From Methanoregula sp. (GTDB lineage: Archaea > Halobacteriota > Methanomicrobia > Methanomicrobiales > Methanospirillaceae), in assembly GCF_028712425.1 (NCBI RefSeq), contig NZ_JAQTQD010000007.1, positions 1 to 64,000 on the forward strand: DNA of 64,000 bases, given 5' to 3'. The notes below the pieces were generated by a model. That model made no database searches, was not told where the DNA came from, and worked only from the letters and a program-made list of their open reading frames with translations. A program made the position numbers and the translations under genes. Within the stretch, counting starts at the first letter, position 1, and each line of letters begins with the position of its first letter. This document shows positions 35,688 through 45,137 of this stretch, piece by piece.

Positions 35688-35962
35688 TGAAAACCGTTTT
35701 CTCAAATCGAGCGTATTTCTTCAATCGAGGGCTATTTTGACCCCCTTTGATTTTCCAGTGATTTTTCAGGAACCGTGAAACTGACTTATTCACATGGATC
35801 ACCTGACATAAACTCCCGGAAACGCTCATTTTGGACTCCGATTTCGAGGGTTTTACGTCGGCAGGCCCAAATTGCGCTAATAGAACCCTAATAGATCGCA
35901 AAAGTCGGTACCGATCGGGCTATAGTGGGGGTATTTCGGCGCCCGGATCACCGGATCCGGGG
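35688..35962. repeat. Repeat element B, copy B1
   Basis: About 275 bp closely matching 40486-40768. Landmarks in both: CGTTTTCTCAAAT, GCGTATTTCTTCAATCG, GGATCACCTGACATAAACT, GGAAACGCTCATTTT and GCAGGCCCAAATTGCGCTAA. The minus-strand ORFs across the two copies differ by many replacement changes and are not convincing genes. It follows the 34797 gene as B2 follows that gene's fragment. Confidence 0.85.
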
Positions 35963-36052
35963 CTCCCAACAAAAAGATCACCGAAGGGATACCCGGGTCC
36001 CACCCCCCGGATCTTTTATCGTCCGTTATAGCGCAGGTAGTACTGATCGTCC

Positions 36053-38179
36053 ATGCAGACAGACCTCCGGAACATCCTGAATTATTCTCTTGCTGCAAGC
36101 GCTGTTACGCTCATTATCGCGCTCTTACTCATCGCAGGGTGTCTCCAGACCGGTACGCCGGCAGGCATCCCGGCACAGAATGGCACGGGACCGGCAGCGC
36201 CGATCCCTGCCCGGTATGGGGCCGGGGAAATTACCCGGCTTAATCACGAAGCGGAAAAAACCGCCACTGCCTCGCTCGACGCGATCGCTGCCCTTCCCCC
36301 AAAAGAACGTACGGTCGACAACACCCTCCTTGCGTACGACCGGGTGATCTCGGATTACAACGATGCCGTCGGACCCCTCATCCTCATGCGGTATGTGTAC
36401 CCGGATCCTGCCATAGCCGCGGAAGGCAGCAAGGCTGCAACATCCTCCCAAATCTTCCTCAACGGGGTAACGACCCGGCGCGACCTGTACGATGCGCTGA
36501 AGGGCCCGGTGCCACGGACCCCCGATGAATCCCGGCTCTACAACGAAACCCTCCGGGAGTTCGAGCACAACGGGCTTGCACTTCCCGATGACCGGCTCGC
36601 AAAGGTCAGGGCACTGCGGGCAGACCTGAGTGCGCTTGAATCGCAGTACATGTACAACCTGAACAACGACAACTCCACGCTTGAGTTCACGTCGGAGGAA
36701 CTGCGGGGCGTCCCGCCTGCAACGATTGCCGGCTTTAAACAGACACCGCAGGGAACGTATCTCGTCACCACGAAATACCCGGATTACACGGCTGTGATGG
36801 CGAACGCTGAACCGGGCCAGACCCGGAAGAAGATGTACGCTGCCTACTATAACCGGCAGGCAGAGGCGAACACCCCCCTGCTTGAACAGGCGATCGTTCT
36901 CCGCCAGCAGGCTGCACAGGAGCTCGGGTACGCCACGTGGGCCGACTTCCGGCTGGACGGGCGGATGGCAAAAAGCACCGCGAGTGCCATGACGTTCCTC
37001 ACGTCCTTACAGAAACCCCTGCGGGAGAAGACCGCCTTGGAATTTTCCGATCTCCTCGCGATCAAGAACGAGATCGATCCCGGGGCAACGGCGCTCGATC
37101 CCTGGGATATTGCATACCTGCAGGAGATCCAGAAGAAACGGCAGTATAGGTACAGCGACGAGGAGGTGCGGCAATACTTCCCGATGGACAACGCACTTGC
37201 GGGCATGTTCTCGATCTATGGTAACCTCTTTGGCATCCGGTTCGATGAGGTGAAGGGTGCCCCGGTCTGGTCGCCCGAGGTGCGCCTGTTCGCTGTAAGG
37301 AACCTCTCCGACAACGCCACGGTCGGGTACCTGTATCTCGATCTTTATCCCCGTGATGGGAAGGACGGGTGGTTCTCCGAGTCAGAGGTTATCAAAGGAA
37401 GAGAGACCAATGGGTCATACACGGTCCCGGTTGTGGCCATTGTTGCAAATTTCCAGGCCCCGTCGGGGGACCGGCCCTCGCTTTTGACCCCGTATGATCT
37501 GGAGACGCTCTTCCATGAAGGCGGGCATGCCATGCACAGCCTTCTCACGACGGCGCCCTATGGTACGATGTCCGGGACCAGCGTTGAGTGGGATTTCGTC
37601 GAAACCCCCTCGCAGGCCCTTGAGGAGTGGGTCTGGGACCCGCAGGTGCTGGAATCCCTGTCAGGCCACTATACCAATACGTCCCGCAGGATCCCCCCGG
37701 ACCTCCGCGACCGGGTCATTGCCGCACATAAAGCCACGATGGGAAGTAAGTACAGCAGCCGGATGGAGAAATCCCTGGAGGACATGCGCTTCCACACGGC
37801 TTCTGGGCCGGTCAACGTGACCGGCATATGGTACCAGACGTACGAGGAAGTGTGGGGCATACCTCCGCTCGCAGGTACGCACCAGCCGGCATCGTTCGAC
37901 CATGTCATGGACGCGTACGATGCAGGGTATTACAGTTATCTCTGGGCGAAAGTGTACGCCCTGAATATCGCTGACAGGTTCAGCCAGGACGGGATGACCA
38001 ACCAGACCACCGGCATGAAATTCCGGCAGGAGATCCTTGCCCGTGGCAACATGGAGGACGGCAGCGTTCTCCTGAACAATTTCCTTGGGCATGAGCCCGG
38101 GACGGAGGCGTTGTACCGCCAGATCGGGATCACCCGGCCGCAGACCGGGTCCGGGGCCGAAGGACCTCCTCGTTTTTAA
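36053..38179 (+). CDS. M3-family metallopeptidase lipoprotein (oligopeptidase F / thimet-like)
   Basis: 708 residues. A signal peptide with lipobox-like LLIAGCLQ anchors it outside the cell. The zinc motif HEGGH (FHEGGHAMHSLLT, about residue 487) with the third ligand Glu in DFVETPSQALEEWVWDP is diagnostic of peptidase family M3. The C-terminal YDAGYYSYLWAKVYALNIADRF and its partner tyrosines are also M3-typical. It probably digests peptides outside the cell. It lies between the two C-B repeat copies. Confidence 0.9.
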   Translation: MQTDLRNILNYSLAASAVTLIIALLLIAGCLQTGTPAGIPAQNGTGPAAPIPARYGAGEITRLNHEAEKTATASLDAIAALPPKERTVDNTLLAYDRVISDYNDAVGPLILMRYVYPDPAIAAEGSKAATSSQIFLNGVTTRRDLYDALKGPVPRTPDESRLYNETLREFEHNGLALPDDRLAKVRALRADLSALESQYMYNLNNDNSTLEFTSEELRGVPPATIAGFKQTPQGTYLVTTKYPDYTAVMANAEPGQTRKKMYAAYYNRQAEANTPLLEQAIVLRQQAAQELGYATWADFRLDGRMAKSTASAMTFLTSLQKPLREKTALEFSDLLAIKNEIDPGATALDPWDIAYLQEIQKKRQYRYSDEEVRQYFPMDNALAGMFSIYGNLFGIRFDEVKGAPVWSPEVRLFAVRNLSDNATVGYLYLDLYPRDGKDGWFSESEVIKGRETNGSYTVPVVAIVANFQAPSGDRPSLLTPYDLETLFHEGGHAMHSLLTTAPYGTMSGTSVEWDFVETPSQALEEWVWDPQVLESLSGHYTNTSRRIPPDLRDRVIAAHKATMGSKYSSRMEKSLEDMRFHTASGPVNVTGIWYQTYEEVWGIPPLAGTHQPASFDHVMDAYDAGYYSYLWAKVYALNIADRFSQDGMTNQTTGMKFRQEILARGNMEDGSVLLNNFLGHEPGTEALYRQIGITRPQTGSGAEGPPRF

Positions 38180-38269
38180 AAATAAAAAAAAATTTGCATT
38201 CAACCGGGTTGATGTAAAAAACCGGATCGCGATCGGGCGGGACCGGTTACGTTCGCTAAAAGACCCGGT

Positions 38270-38440
38270 AAAACTTTTTGCAGTAACGTCTTGGGAAATT
38301 TTTTTTAACAAGGTCTGGTTGTTCCGGATTTGTTTTTTTAACCAGGGTCGTGATCGCGCCAAAAATTTTTGAGCAAAGTCTGAATAAATTTTTCACGCAT
38401 GGTCTGCTGAAAAAAATATGAGCAGGGTCTGCCCGGAAAA
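38270..38440. repeat. Degenerate short repeats around GGTCTG
   Basis: The 348-bp gap after the peptidase has no credible gene. GGTCTG-like words, each preceded by an AT-rich A/T-tract and (A)GCA or ACA, recur at about 38287, 38312, 38346, 38377, 38401 and 38426, spaced 24-34 bp. Weak and possibly decayed repeats. Confidence 0.35.
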
Positions 38441-38527
38441 TTTTCGAGTAAGGAAGGCACGGCGGATCTTTGCCTGTACACGGGGGACAGGATAGTTTTA
38501 ATCCAAGAGTTTTCAAACGTTAGCCCT

Positions 38528-40261
38528 ATGAAAGGAGCGCTGAAGATCGGAATCATCCTGACGTGTTTTTTTGTTGCTGTAATCGGGGGATCGCTGGTTT
38601 TCTTACAAACCGGGATCCCTGGAGGGGAGTATCCGATAAATTCCACCGTCTCTACAACGATTGAGCGGACCATCATGCCGGTACCTGTGCCTCCCGGTGC
38701 ACCGGCTCTTCTCCCGCACCAGGTCCCAGACTACTCCGCCAATGGATATGGCCAGTGGCGGTTTGGCGAGGGGCTTGGTTATGAGAAACGACTGGACCTG
38801 ATGCCCGCGGAATATTCCGCAAGCGACGTTGTTCCCGCTGCGCGGCTTCTTAATTATTTTGTCATGACCGATATCCACATCACGGACAAAGAATCTCCGG
38901 GGCAGGTGATCTATTATGGCTATAAGTGGGGGATGATCTCCGGATATTCTCCGGTAATGCTGTATTCAACCCATGTTCTTGATGCCGCAGTCCGGACGGT
39001 AAACGTCCTTCACGAGGAAAAACCGTTTGACTTTGGTATTTTTCTGGGAGACGCGATCAACAGCGGCCAGTACAACGAACTCCGGTGGTATATCGATGTG
39101 CTTGACGGCAAAACGGTAAAACCCGATTCCGGGGTGATGGACGATCCCGTTCCCGGGCCGCTCAATGATTACCAGGACCGGTTCAAGGCAGCCGGTCTGA
39201 ATGCATCGATTCCCTGGTACCAGGCAATCGGCAACCACGATCATTTCTGGATGGGATTGTTCCCGCCGGACAATTACATCAAAAGTACCCTTACCGGTAA
39301 TTCCATCCTCAACATGGGCAATGTCCTCACCAGCAAACTCCGGATACAAAGCCGTGGTTATTATATGGGGGCTGTCGATGGGCGGACTCCCTATGGGGAC
39401 ATTACCGGTGCAGGGAATGTAAGCGAATTTCCGGACGGGCCTCCCACCGTACCTGCGGATCCTGATCGACGGTTCCTTTCACGAAACGAATGGATCAGTG
39501 AATTTTTCCGTACCTCATCGGGCCCGGCAGGACATGGTTTCAGCCAGTCTGACATAACAACGGGATTTGCCTGTTATTCGTTCGAACCGGCATCGGATGT
39601 ACCGGTCAAGGTCATTGTACTCGATGATACCATGAAAGACGAAAATATGCCGGATGGCTCCAGCAACGGATTTGGGTCGCTGGATAAGGAACGGTATGCG
39701 TGGCTGGTCCATGAACTCGATGCGGGCCAGGCTGAAGGAAAGCTCATGATCATTGCAGCACACACACCGGTGGGTGTGGAACTGCCAGAGACCGGCCTGG
39801 GATCGTTGATGGCCTGGGACAAATATGCGGCCGTATCCGATACGGACCTGGTGGCAAAACTTCATACCTATCCCAATCTTCTCCTCTGGATCGCGGGGCA
39901 TCGTCACCAGAACACCATCACCGCGTTTACATCCCCGGATGCAGCCCATCCTGAACTCGGCTTCTGGGAGGTTGAGACGGCATCGTTACGCGAGTTCCCC
40001 CAGCAGTTCCGCACCTTTGAGATTGTCCGCAACAGCGACAATACGGTCTCTATCTTTGCAACCGATGTTGATCCGTCTGTCAGTGAAGGGACTCCTGCTG
40101 CCCTGTCACGGTCCTATGCAATCGCGGCTCACCAGATATTCAATCTCACGACCGATCCCAGTCCGTCCGGTTCGTACAATGCAGAACTGGTCAAGCAGCT
40201 CAGTCCGGAGATGCAGGTGAAGCTCCAGAACTACGGGACTCCGGCAGGCAGGCAGCGCTGA
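38528..40261 (+). CDS. Exported calcineurin-like metallophosphoesterase
   Basis: 577 residues with an N-terminal signal/anchor helix (IGIILTCFFVAVIGGSLVFL). The five metallophosphoesterase blocks are in order: MTDIHITD, FLGDAINSGQ, AIGNHDHFW, IIAAHTPVG and WIAGHRHQN. It resembles the TIGR03768 family of long, exported phosphoesterases. Substrate is unknown. It follows the M3 peptidase in the same direction but after a 348-bp gap, so probably separately transcribed. Confidence 0.87.
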   Translation: MKGALKIGIILTCFFVAVIGGSLVFLQTGIPGGEYPINSTVSTTIERTIMPVPVPPGAPALLPHQVPDYSANGYGQWRFGEGLGYEKRLDLMPAEYSASDVVPAARLLNYFVMTDIHITDKESPGQVIYYGYKWGMISGYSPVMLYSTHVLDAAVRTVNVLHEEKPFDFGIFLGDAINSGQYNELRWYIDVLDGKTVKPDSGVMDDPVPGPLNDYQDRFKAAGLNASIPWYQAIGNHDHFWMGLFPPDNYIKSTLTGNSILNMGNVLTSKLRIQSRGYYMGAVDGRTPYGDITGAGNVSEFPDGPPTVPADPDRRFLSRNEWISEFFRTSSGPAGHGFSQSDITTGFACYSFEPASDVPVKVIVLDDTMKDENMPDGSSNGFGSLDKERYAWLVHELDAGQAEGKLMIIAAHTPVGVELPETGLGSLMAWDKYAAVSDTDLVAKLHTYPNLLLWIAGHRHQNTITAFTSPDAAHPELGFWEVETASLREFPQQFRTFEIVRNSDNTVSIFATDVDPSVSEGTPAALSRSYAIAAHQIFNLTTDPSPSGSYNAELVKQLSPEMQVKLQNYGTPAGRQR

Positions 40262-40294
40262 GGGTGGCAGCGAGCCGGGCCGGATTTTTTTTTC

Positions 40295-40489
40295 GAGCCG
40301 CTGCCGGCCGGGACCGTGGTGCGGCCCGACCAGGTGCCGGGGCCGGTGCGGTACCTCCGGCGCCGCAGACGGGAGCTGGCTGGGAAGGTAAAGACCCGGA
40401 ATCTGCCCGTGGCTGAGGAGGCAACCCTCCAGCCGGAGGTGCAGTCTCCGACGGAGAAGGACCCTCAAGGGAGTACCCACACTCTTTAA
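40295..40489 (+). pseudogene. 3' fragment of a paralog of the 34797 gene
   Basis: Reading from GAG 40295 gives EPLPAGTVVRPDQVPGPVRYLRRRRRELAGKVKTRNLP, matching the C-terminal part of the 34797 protein (EPLPAGAVVRPDQIPGPVRFLRRRRRELSGMAKTRKLP) with conservative changes, and ends at TAA 40489. The N-terminal two thirds are absent; the frame opens out of unrelated sequence after a T-run. The downstream repeat B follows as in the intact copy. Confidence 0.75.
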
Positions 40490-40768
40490 AATCCGTTTTC
40501 TCAAATTGGGCGTATTTCTTCAATCGGGGGTTATTTTGGCCCCTTTTATTTTCACCGCGATTTTTCCATAATAGTGAACCTGACATATTCACCTGGATCA
40601 CCTGACATAAACTTCCGGAAACGCTCATTTTAGGCTCCGATTTTGAGGGTTTTACGACGGCAGGCCCAAATTGCGCTAATAGAACCCTAACAGATCTCAA
40701 AAGTCACCTGCGATCGGGCTATGGGGAGGGTATTCGGGCGGCTGGATCGATGGATCCGGGTGTCCGGG
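40486..40768. repeat. Repeat element B, copy B2
   Basis: Direct-orientation copy of 35688-35962. Both start right after the 34797-like coding end or its tandem-repeat tail. No gene is evident. Confidence 0.85.
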
Positions 40769-40803
40769 AAGGTTTTTACTGACAATATATTATTATGAAA
40801 ATA

Positions 40804-41085
40804 CGATATCTCCCCCTCCCCGCTTATGCAGGGAGTCGCTCGGGGGGCTCGTCGCCCCCTCGCTGGGCAACGGCCCGAACGCAACCAAGAATACCAGTAA
40901 GTGAGTTGCGCAATGTCGAGACTCATCTGAGTCGAGACACGAGAAGAATTGCAGGGCAATTCTTCGAAGAGTCGGCAGACCTTTTGTGCGTGGGCCTCAC
41001 CATTTTATTTTTGTTTTCTAAATTCCGGAAAAACCGGAAAAAATTTCTCTAAAAAATTCTGGTAAACATTTTTGGGATTTTTTTT
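40804..41085. repeat. Repeat element A, copy A2
   Basis: Matches A1 at both ends, with an extra internal segment holding the hairpins GACTCA-TC-TGAGTC and GAAGAATTGC-AGG-GCAATTCTTC (40943-40965). The GTCGGCAGAC core is kept (40971-40980). It ends about 50 bp before the CoiA-like gene. Confidence 0.7.
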
Positions 41086-41136
41086 GAAAAATGAATTTGT
41101 GAAATATTTTCATGTAAAAACAATCATTAGAAATTA

Positions 41137-42138
41137 ATGCGTTGGGCATTATCTGAAGATAATGAATTGATTGAAGCCACGACTCGTGGCATTGTAGGTT
41201 ATTGTCCCCTATGTAGTGCGAAGGTTATTTCTCGTCCCGGAAAAATCAGAAACCCTCATTGGGCTCATAAATCTGGAAGGGACTGTGATTCATGGGGGGA
41301 GGAAACACCTTGGCATTATCAATGGAAAAATGAAGTTGATAAAAAATTTCATGAAAAAACTGTCGAAAAAAACGGTATTAAACATAGAGCCGATATTCAA
41401 TTAGAATCCGGCATTACTTTTGAATTTCAAAAAAAATCATTAAAGATTGAAGAACGGAAGGCACGTGAGGAGTTTTACAATAATCTGATATGGGTAATCT
41501 ATTTTGAAAATGGTAAAATATTGCAAACAGATATCAGAAAAATGTATCAACCTACATTAGGCGACTCACTAATCGAAGTAAAAGGTTTCAGTGAACGATT
41601 TCTGTTTCCTCCGCATCCAAGCCCAATTTTTTTGGATTTTAACGATGGTCAGATGTTTTGGATAAGAGAATTTGATGAATATTGTTTCGGACAAATAACA
41701 AGGATGTACGGAAGATTCCTAAAAAAAACTGAATTTATCGATCGTTATTTACTGGATCCTAATTTTTCTGACATTGAAGAATTAAAAATTGCACATTACC
41801 ATAGAGATTACGAAGTGAAACAAAAAGAATTGTTTTCCGTTAAAAACGAATTACGTGAATTACAAGAGGAATATAGCATTCTAATGCTGCAAAAACAAAA
41901 AGAGGAGCGCCTCGCATTGCAGCAAAAAGAGTCTGATGAACGTAGTCAAAAAGCACAAAAGAAATTTGATGACTATAATCGAACAAGAAGAGAGATCATT
42001 GAATCTATTAACCAAATAAAAAATATTGATTCTTGGGGTCTTTCAACAGAATTAAATGATGAATTAATCGCACTTGAAAATAAGTTAAAACAATATATGA
42101 TAAAAGAATGTCACGATGATTTGTTCTGGTGTGAATAA
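41137..42138 (+). CDS. CoiA-like nuclease-family protein with coiled-coil tail
   Basis: 333 residues, very AT-rich. The N-terminus is a zinc-finger-like cap (YCPLCSAKVISRPGKIRNPHWAHKSGRDC). The CoiA nuclease core follows (KHRADIQLESGITFEFQKKSLKIEERKAREEFYNNLIWVI) with the D...E-x-Q metal site. From about residue 225 to 300 a long charged coiled coil runs (KNELRELQEEYSILMLQKQKEERLALQQK...). CoiA helps recombine DNA in naturally competent bacteria; solitary archaeal copies are of unknown role, plausibly defence. Base composition suggests transfer. Confidence 0.7.
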   Translation: MRWALSEDNELIEATTRGIVGYCPLCSAKVISRPGKIRNPHWAHKSGRDCDSWGEETPWHYQWKNEVDKKFHEKTVEKNGIKHRADIQLESGITFEFQKKSLKIEERKAREEFYNNLIWVIYFENGKILQTDIRKMYQPTLGDSLIEVKGFSERFLFPPHPSPIFLDFNDGQMFWIREFDEYCFGQITRMYGRFLKKTEFIDRYLLDPNFSDIEELKIAHYHRDYEVKQKELFSVKNELRELQEEYSILMLQKQKEERLALQQKESDERSQKAQKKFDDYNRTRREIIESINQIKNIDSWGLSTELNDELIALENKLKQYMIKECHDDLFWCE

Positions 42139-42469
42139 TTGAAAGGATATTAATTGAGGTTTTCTGCTATTATCAACTGATAATTTCCCATCAGCCCCAA
42201 TGAGATCAGGTCATGCAACTCGGATATCTAATCGCAGCGCATCAAACTGCAATCCCGGGTAGCTCGGAAAAACAGAACCCCATGGAAGCCCCTCGCTCCC
42301 TGATCGATCGTTCTCTTACCGGCCAGCACCCGCCTTTTTTACGCTTTCCACCACACATATTATGAGAATAGAAACTGATTCAGTACTGTCGATCACTTCC
42401 TTATGGGCATTGAATTATTTATCGGGATGAGCAGCACCACGGGGAAACAGATCATCATGGTAGGTGAAC
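42139..42469. other. Gene-free gap with glnA promoter
   Basis: A 50-codon ORF near 42211 has no supporting features. TTATTTATC at about 42416-42424 is a likely TATA box for the first glnA, predicting a leader of some 20-30 nt. I found no GGAA-N6-TTCC operator here, unlike at the second glnA. Confidence 0.45.
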
Positions 42470-43807
42470 ATGTCGTCTAACAAACCAGCAGCGGTAACGA
42501 AAATCCTCAAAAGGATTGAGGTGGACAAGGTAAAATTCATCCGGCTCCAGTTCACGGATATCCAGGGCCAGCCGAAAAATGTTGCGATTCCGGCGATCCA
42601 GGCAGAGAAAGCGCTGACCGAAGGCATCTGGTTCGATGGGTCCTCCATCGAGGGTTTTGCCCGGGTTGAGGAATCCGACATGATCCTCAAGCCGGACATG
42701 GCAAGTTACGCCGTACTGCCCTGGAGGCAGGGCGATGCAAAGGTTGCGCGATTCATCTGCGATATCCAGACGTACGGGAATAAGCCCTTTGAAGGCGATC
42801 CGCGATATGCGCTCCATAAGGCGATTGCCGAAGCTGCCAAGATGGGGTTCACGTTCAATACCGGCCCCGAACTCGAGTTCTTCCTGTTCCGGATGGTCAA
42901 TGGTCTCCCTACCACCGAGTTCGAGGACCACGGGGATTACTTTGACCTTGCACCCACCGATTCGGCAGAGGATGTCCGCCGCGATGTCGTTCTCGCGCTC
43001 AGCGATATGGGGTTCGAGATCGAGGCATCGCACCACGAGGTTGCAGACAGCCAGCACGAGATCGACTTTAAGTATGGTGATGCCCTGACCACTGCTGACC
43101 GGGTCATTACATTCAAGTTTGCGACAAAATCCATCGCGTTACAGTATGGACTCCATGCTTCCTTCATGGCAAAACCCATTGCCGGGATTGCCGGGAGCGG
43201 GATGCACACCCACGGATCCCTTTGGAAGAACGGGAAAAATGCATTCTATGACCCGAACGCAGAACTCCAGCTCTCGGACACTGCGATGTATTACATCGGG
43301 GGCATCTTAAAGCACGCAAAGGCCATCACCCGCCTTGCAAATCCGACCATCAACTCGTACAAACGCCTGGTTCCCGGGTACGAGGCCCCGTGTTATATCT
43401 CGTGGAGCGCGGCAAACCGCACGGCGCTTGTCCGTGTCCCGGCTGCCCGCGGCAACAGCACCCGTGCCGAGTTCCGGAGTCCTGATCCCATGTGCAACCC
43501 GTACCTGATGTTTGCTGCAATGCTTTCCGCGGGTCTCGACGGGATCAAAAACAAGATCATGCCCCCGGAGATGAGAAACTCCAACATCTACCACATGGAT
43601 GAGAAGACGCGGAAGAAGAACAAGATCGATATGCTGCCCGGAAGCCTCATGGAGTCCAATGCCGCGCTTGTGAAAGACGATGTGCTCTGTAAAATTCTTG
43701 GCGAACACATTGTCTCGAACCTGACACGCATTGCGGAAATGGAGACCGAGTCCTTCAACCTTGCCGTCCATCCGTGGGAACTGGACCGGTACCTGGCAAC
43801 CTACTGA
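42470..43807 (+). CDS. glnA: Glutamine synthetase type I (paralog 1)
   Basis: 445 residues. All GS-I landmarks are present: WFDGSSIEGFARVEESDM, GPELEFFLF (metal ligand Glu), HHEVADSQHEIDF, MAKPIAGIAGSGMHTHGSL, NPTINSYKRLVPGYEAP, and SAANRTALVRVPAARGNSTRAEFRSPDP. There is no adenylylation loop tyrosine motif as in GS-I beta. AGGTGA precedes ATG 42470. It is very similar along its length to paralog 2 at 48573, on the other side of the glutamate synthase genes. Confidence 0.97.
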   Translation: MSSNKPAAVTKILKRIEVDKVKFIRLQFTDIQGQPKNVAIPAIQAEKALTEGIWFDGSSIEGFARVEESDMILKPDMASYAVLPWRQGDAKVARFICDIQTYGNKPFEGDPRYALHKAIAEAAKMGFTFNTGPELEFFLFRMVNGLPTTEFEDHGDYFDLAPTDSAEDVRRDVVLALSDMGFEIEASHHEVADSQHEIDFKYGDALTTADRVITFKFATKSIALQYGLHASFMAKPIAGIAGSGMHTHGSLWKNGKNAFYDPNAELQLSDTAMYYIGGILKHAKAITRLANPTINSYKRLVPGYEAPCYISWSAANRTALVRVPAARGNSTRAEFRSPDPMCNPYLMFAAMLSAGLDGIKNKIMPPEMRNSNIYHMDEKTRKKNKIDMLPGSLMESNAALVKDDVLCKILGEHIVSNLTRIAEMETESFNLAVHPWELDRYLATY

Positions 43808-43827
43808 TTTTTCCCCCACTCTGTAAA

Positions 43828-43906
43828 GATGGGGGCTGATGCCCCCATACCCCCAATCAGGATGCTTGCCGCCGCCCCGAAGGGCGCCCCGCGGCGGCCT
43901 CAATTT
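43828..43906. repeat. Intergenic hairpin repeat (copy R3)
   Basis: Near-identical inverted copy of 4935-5012: ATGGGGGC-TGAT-GCCCCCAT, then CCGCCGCCCC...GCGGCGG with a TTCG-type inner loop. It sits between the convergent glnA and FrhB-like genes, so may work as a bidirectional terminator. The remaining 200 bp before the FrhB-like stop hold nothing recognised. Confidence 0.8.
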
Positions 43907-44109
43907 TTTTATGAAAAAAACTCCTTGTCGAAGTATCACTATCAGGTAATGCAGAGGCATCCTCAGCGCCCCCGCCCCCATTGGGGGCAGGGCTGGCGCA
44001 AGGGGGACAATTATCCAAAAGAAATTTTTACAAAGCACAATGTTCTGCCAGCGATTGTCTGTTGGAACTCACAACCTTACAAAAAAGAAATTCAGTGCCG
44101 ATCGGAAAA

Positions 44110-45132
44110 TTATTTCCGCCGGTTCTTTTTGATCTTGGCCTTTGCCAGTTTTTCTATCGCAGGAATGTCTGCTCCTTCTTTGACGAGAAGTTTTTGGGCC
44201 TGAACTGTCGCGTCAACAAATGCCTTGCCGGTGGTATTCCGGATGAGGAGCGTGGTCATGCCTGCCGGGCTGCCAACGGATCCGGCAGAGATATCGGCAT
44301 AGAGAGCAGTAAAGTCCGTGCAGGAATGGCAGCCTTTTCGGATGCAGGCTTCCAGCTCCGAAAGAGGGATGCTCGTGCTGCTGCCATCAGTCTTCTCGAT
44401 GGTGAGTTTTCCTTTCACATCGAGTTTTTTGATCTGGAATGGCTCAAGCTTGTTGCCCACCTGGAGCTGGGAGTGAATGAGCGAGGAATAGTCGAACGAC
44501 TCGGTACAGAACAGGCCGATCACAAGGCGGATGGCCCTGGCATAGGGCCTGAGGAGATCATTGTCACTGGTCCGGATCTTTCCGAGAGCCTGGACTGCAC
44601 AGGGGACCCCGATGACAGCAATCCACCGGTATTTCTTCTCAACAACGGCGGTTTTCAGCGCTGCAAGGAGCGGCACCCACCAGCTGTACCGGCTGCCGGC
44701 AACGCTGATGAGCGCTTCGGACTGTGTGATGATTACAGACGAGGATTTCAGGGTGAACCGGTCCTCGCTCACGGTAACAACTGCATCAATGAGCCCTGTA
44801 TTAAGTGCGTGGGCAAGGATTGCTGTGACCGCACCCCCGCTCTGCGCGTGGGGAACTTCCGATGCAGACCGGGCAGACAGGACTTCGAGATACGTGCCCA
44901 GCGTCTCCTCCGGCTGCGGCCCGGTCCTCGGGCATGCTGCATAACATGCGCCGCAGGGAACTAAATCCGTTGCCTCTTTGCAATAGCCGGAACTGACCGG
45001 GCTTGTGACCATTTCTCCTTGGGGAAACGATAGCGCATCTGCCGGGCAGACTGCAATACAGGCACCACAGCCCGAGCATATTCCGGTCTCCCAGACCTCC
45101 TTTTTCAGATCAAGATAATTTTTTTGTGCCAT
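44110..45132 (-). CDS. FrhB/FpoF-like F420-interacting Fe-S protein of the glutamate synthase cluster
   Basis: 340 residues. An N-terminal dicluster ferredoxin part (CSGCGACIAVCPADAL, then CGACYAACPRTG) is followed by the FrhB N- and C-terminal domains (AQSGGAVTAILAHALNTGLIDAVV, VIGVPCAVQALGKIR, CIRKGCHSCTDFTALYADISAGSVGSP). FrhB-type proteins bind FAD and exchange electrons with F420. It lies 5 bp after the GXGXG subunit at the end of the gltB run, so it probably feeds electrons from F420H2 to the synthase. The F420 link is inference from family. Confidence 0.85.
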   Translation of the reverse strand: MAQKNYLDLKKEVWETGICSGCGACIAVCPADALSFPQGEMVTSPVSSGYCKEATDLVPCGACYAACPRTGPQPEETLGTYLEVLSARSASEVPHAQSGGAVTAILAHALNTGLIDAVVTVSEDRFTLKSSSVIITQSEALISVAGSRYSWWVPLLAALKTAVVEKKYRWIAVIGVPCAVQALGKIRTSDNDLLRPYARAIRLVIGLFCTESFDYSSLIHSQLQVGNKLEPFQIKKLDVKGKLTIEKTDGSSTSIPLSELEACIRKGCHSCTDFTALYADISAGSVGSPAGMTTLLIRNTTGKAFVDATVQAQKLLVKEGADIPAIEKLAKAKIKKNRRK

Positions 45133-45137
45133 TGCTC

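Noticed and set aside
35641-35901. 86-aa minus ORF and its counterpart at 40200-40700
   Set aside because: They look alike only because repeat B is duplicated; many replacement changes and no start signals.
42213-42365. 50-codon ORF upstream of glnA
   Set aside because: No ribosome site, no recognisable protein character, ends far from glnA.
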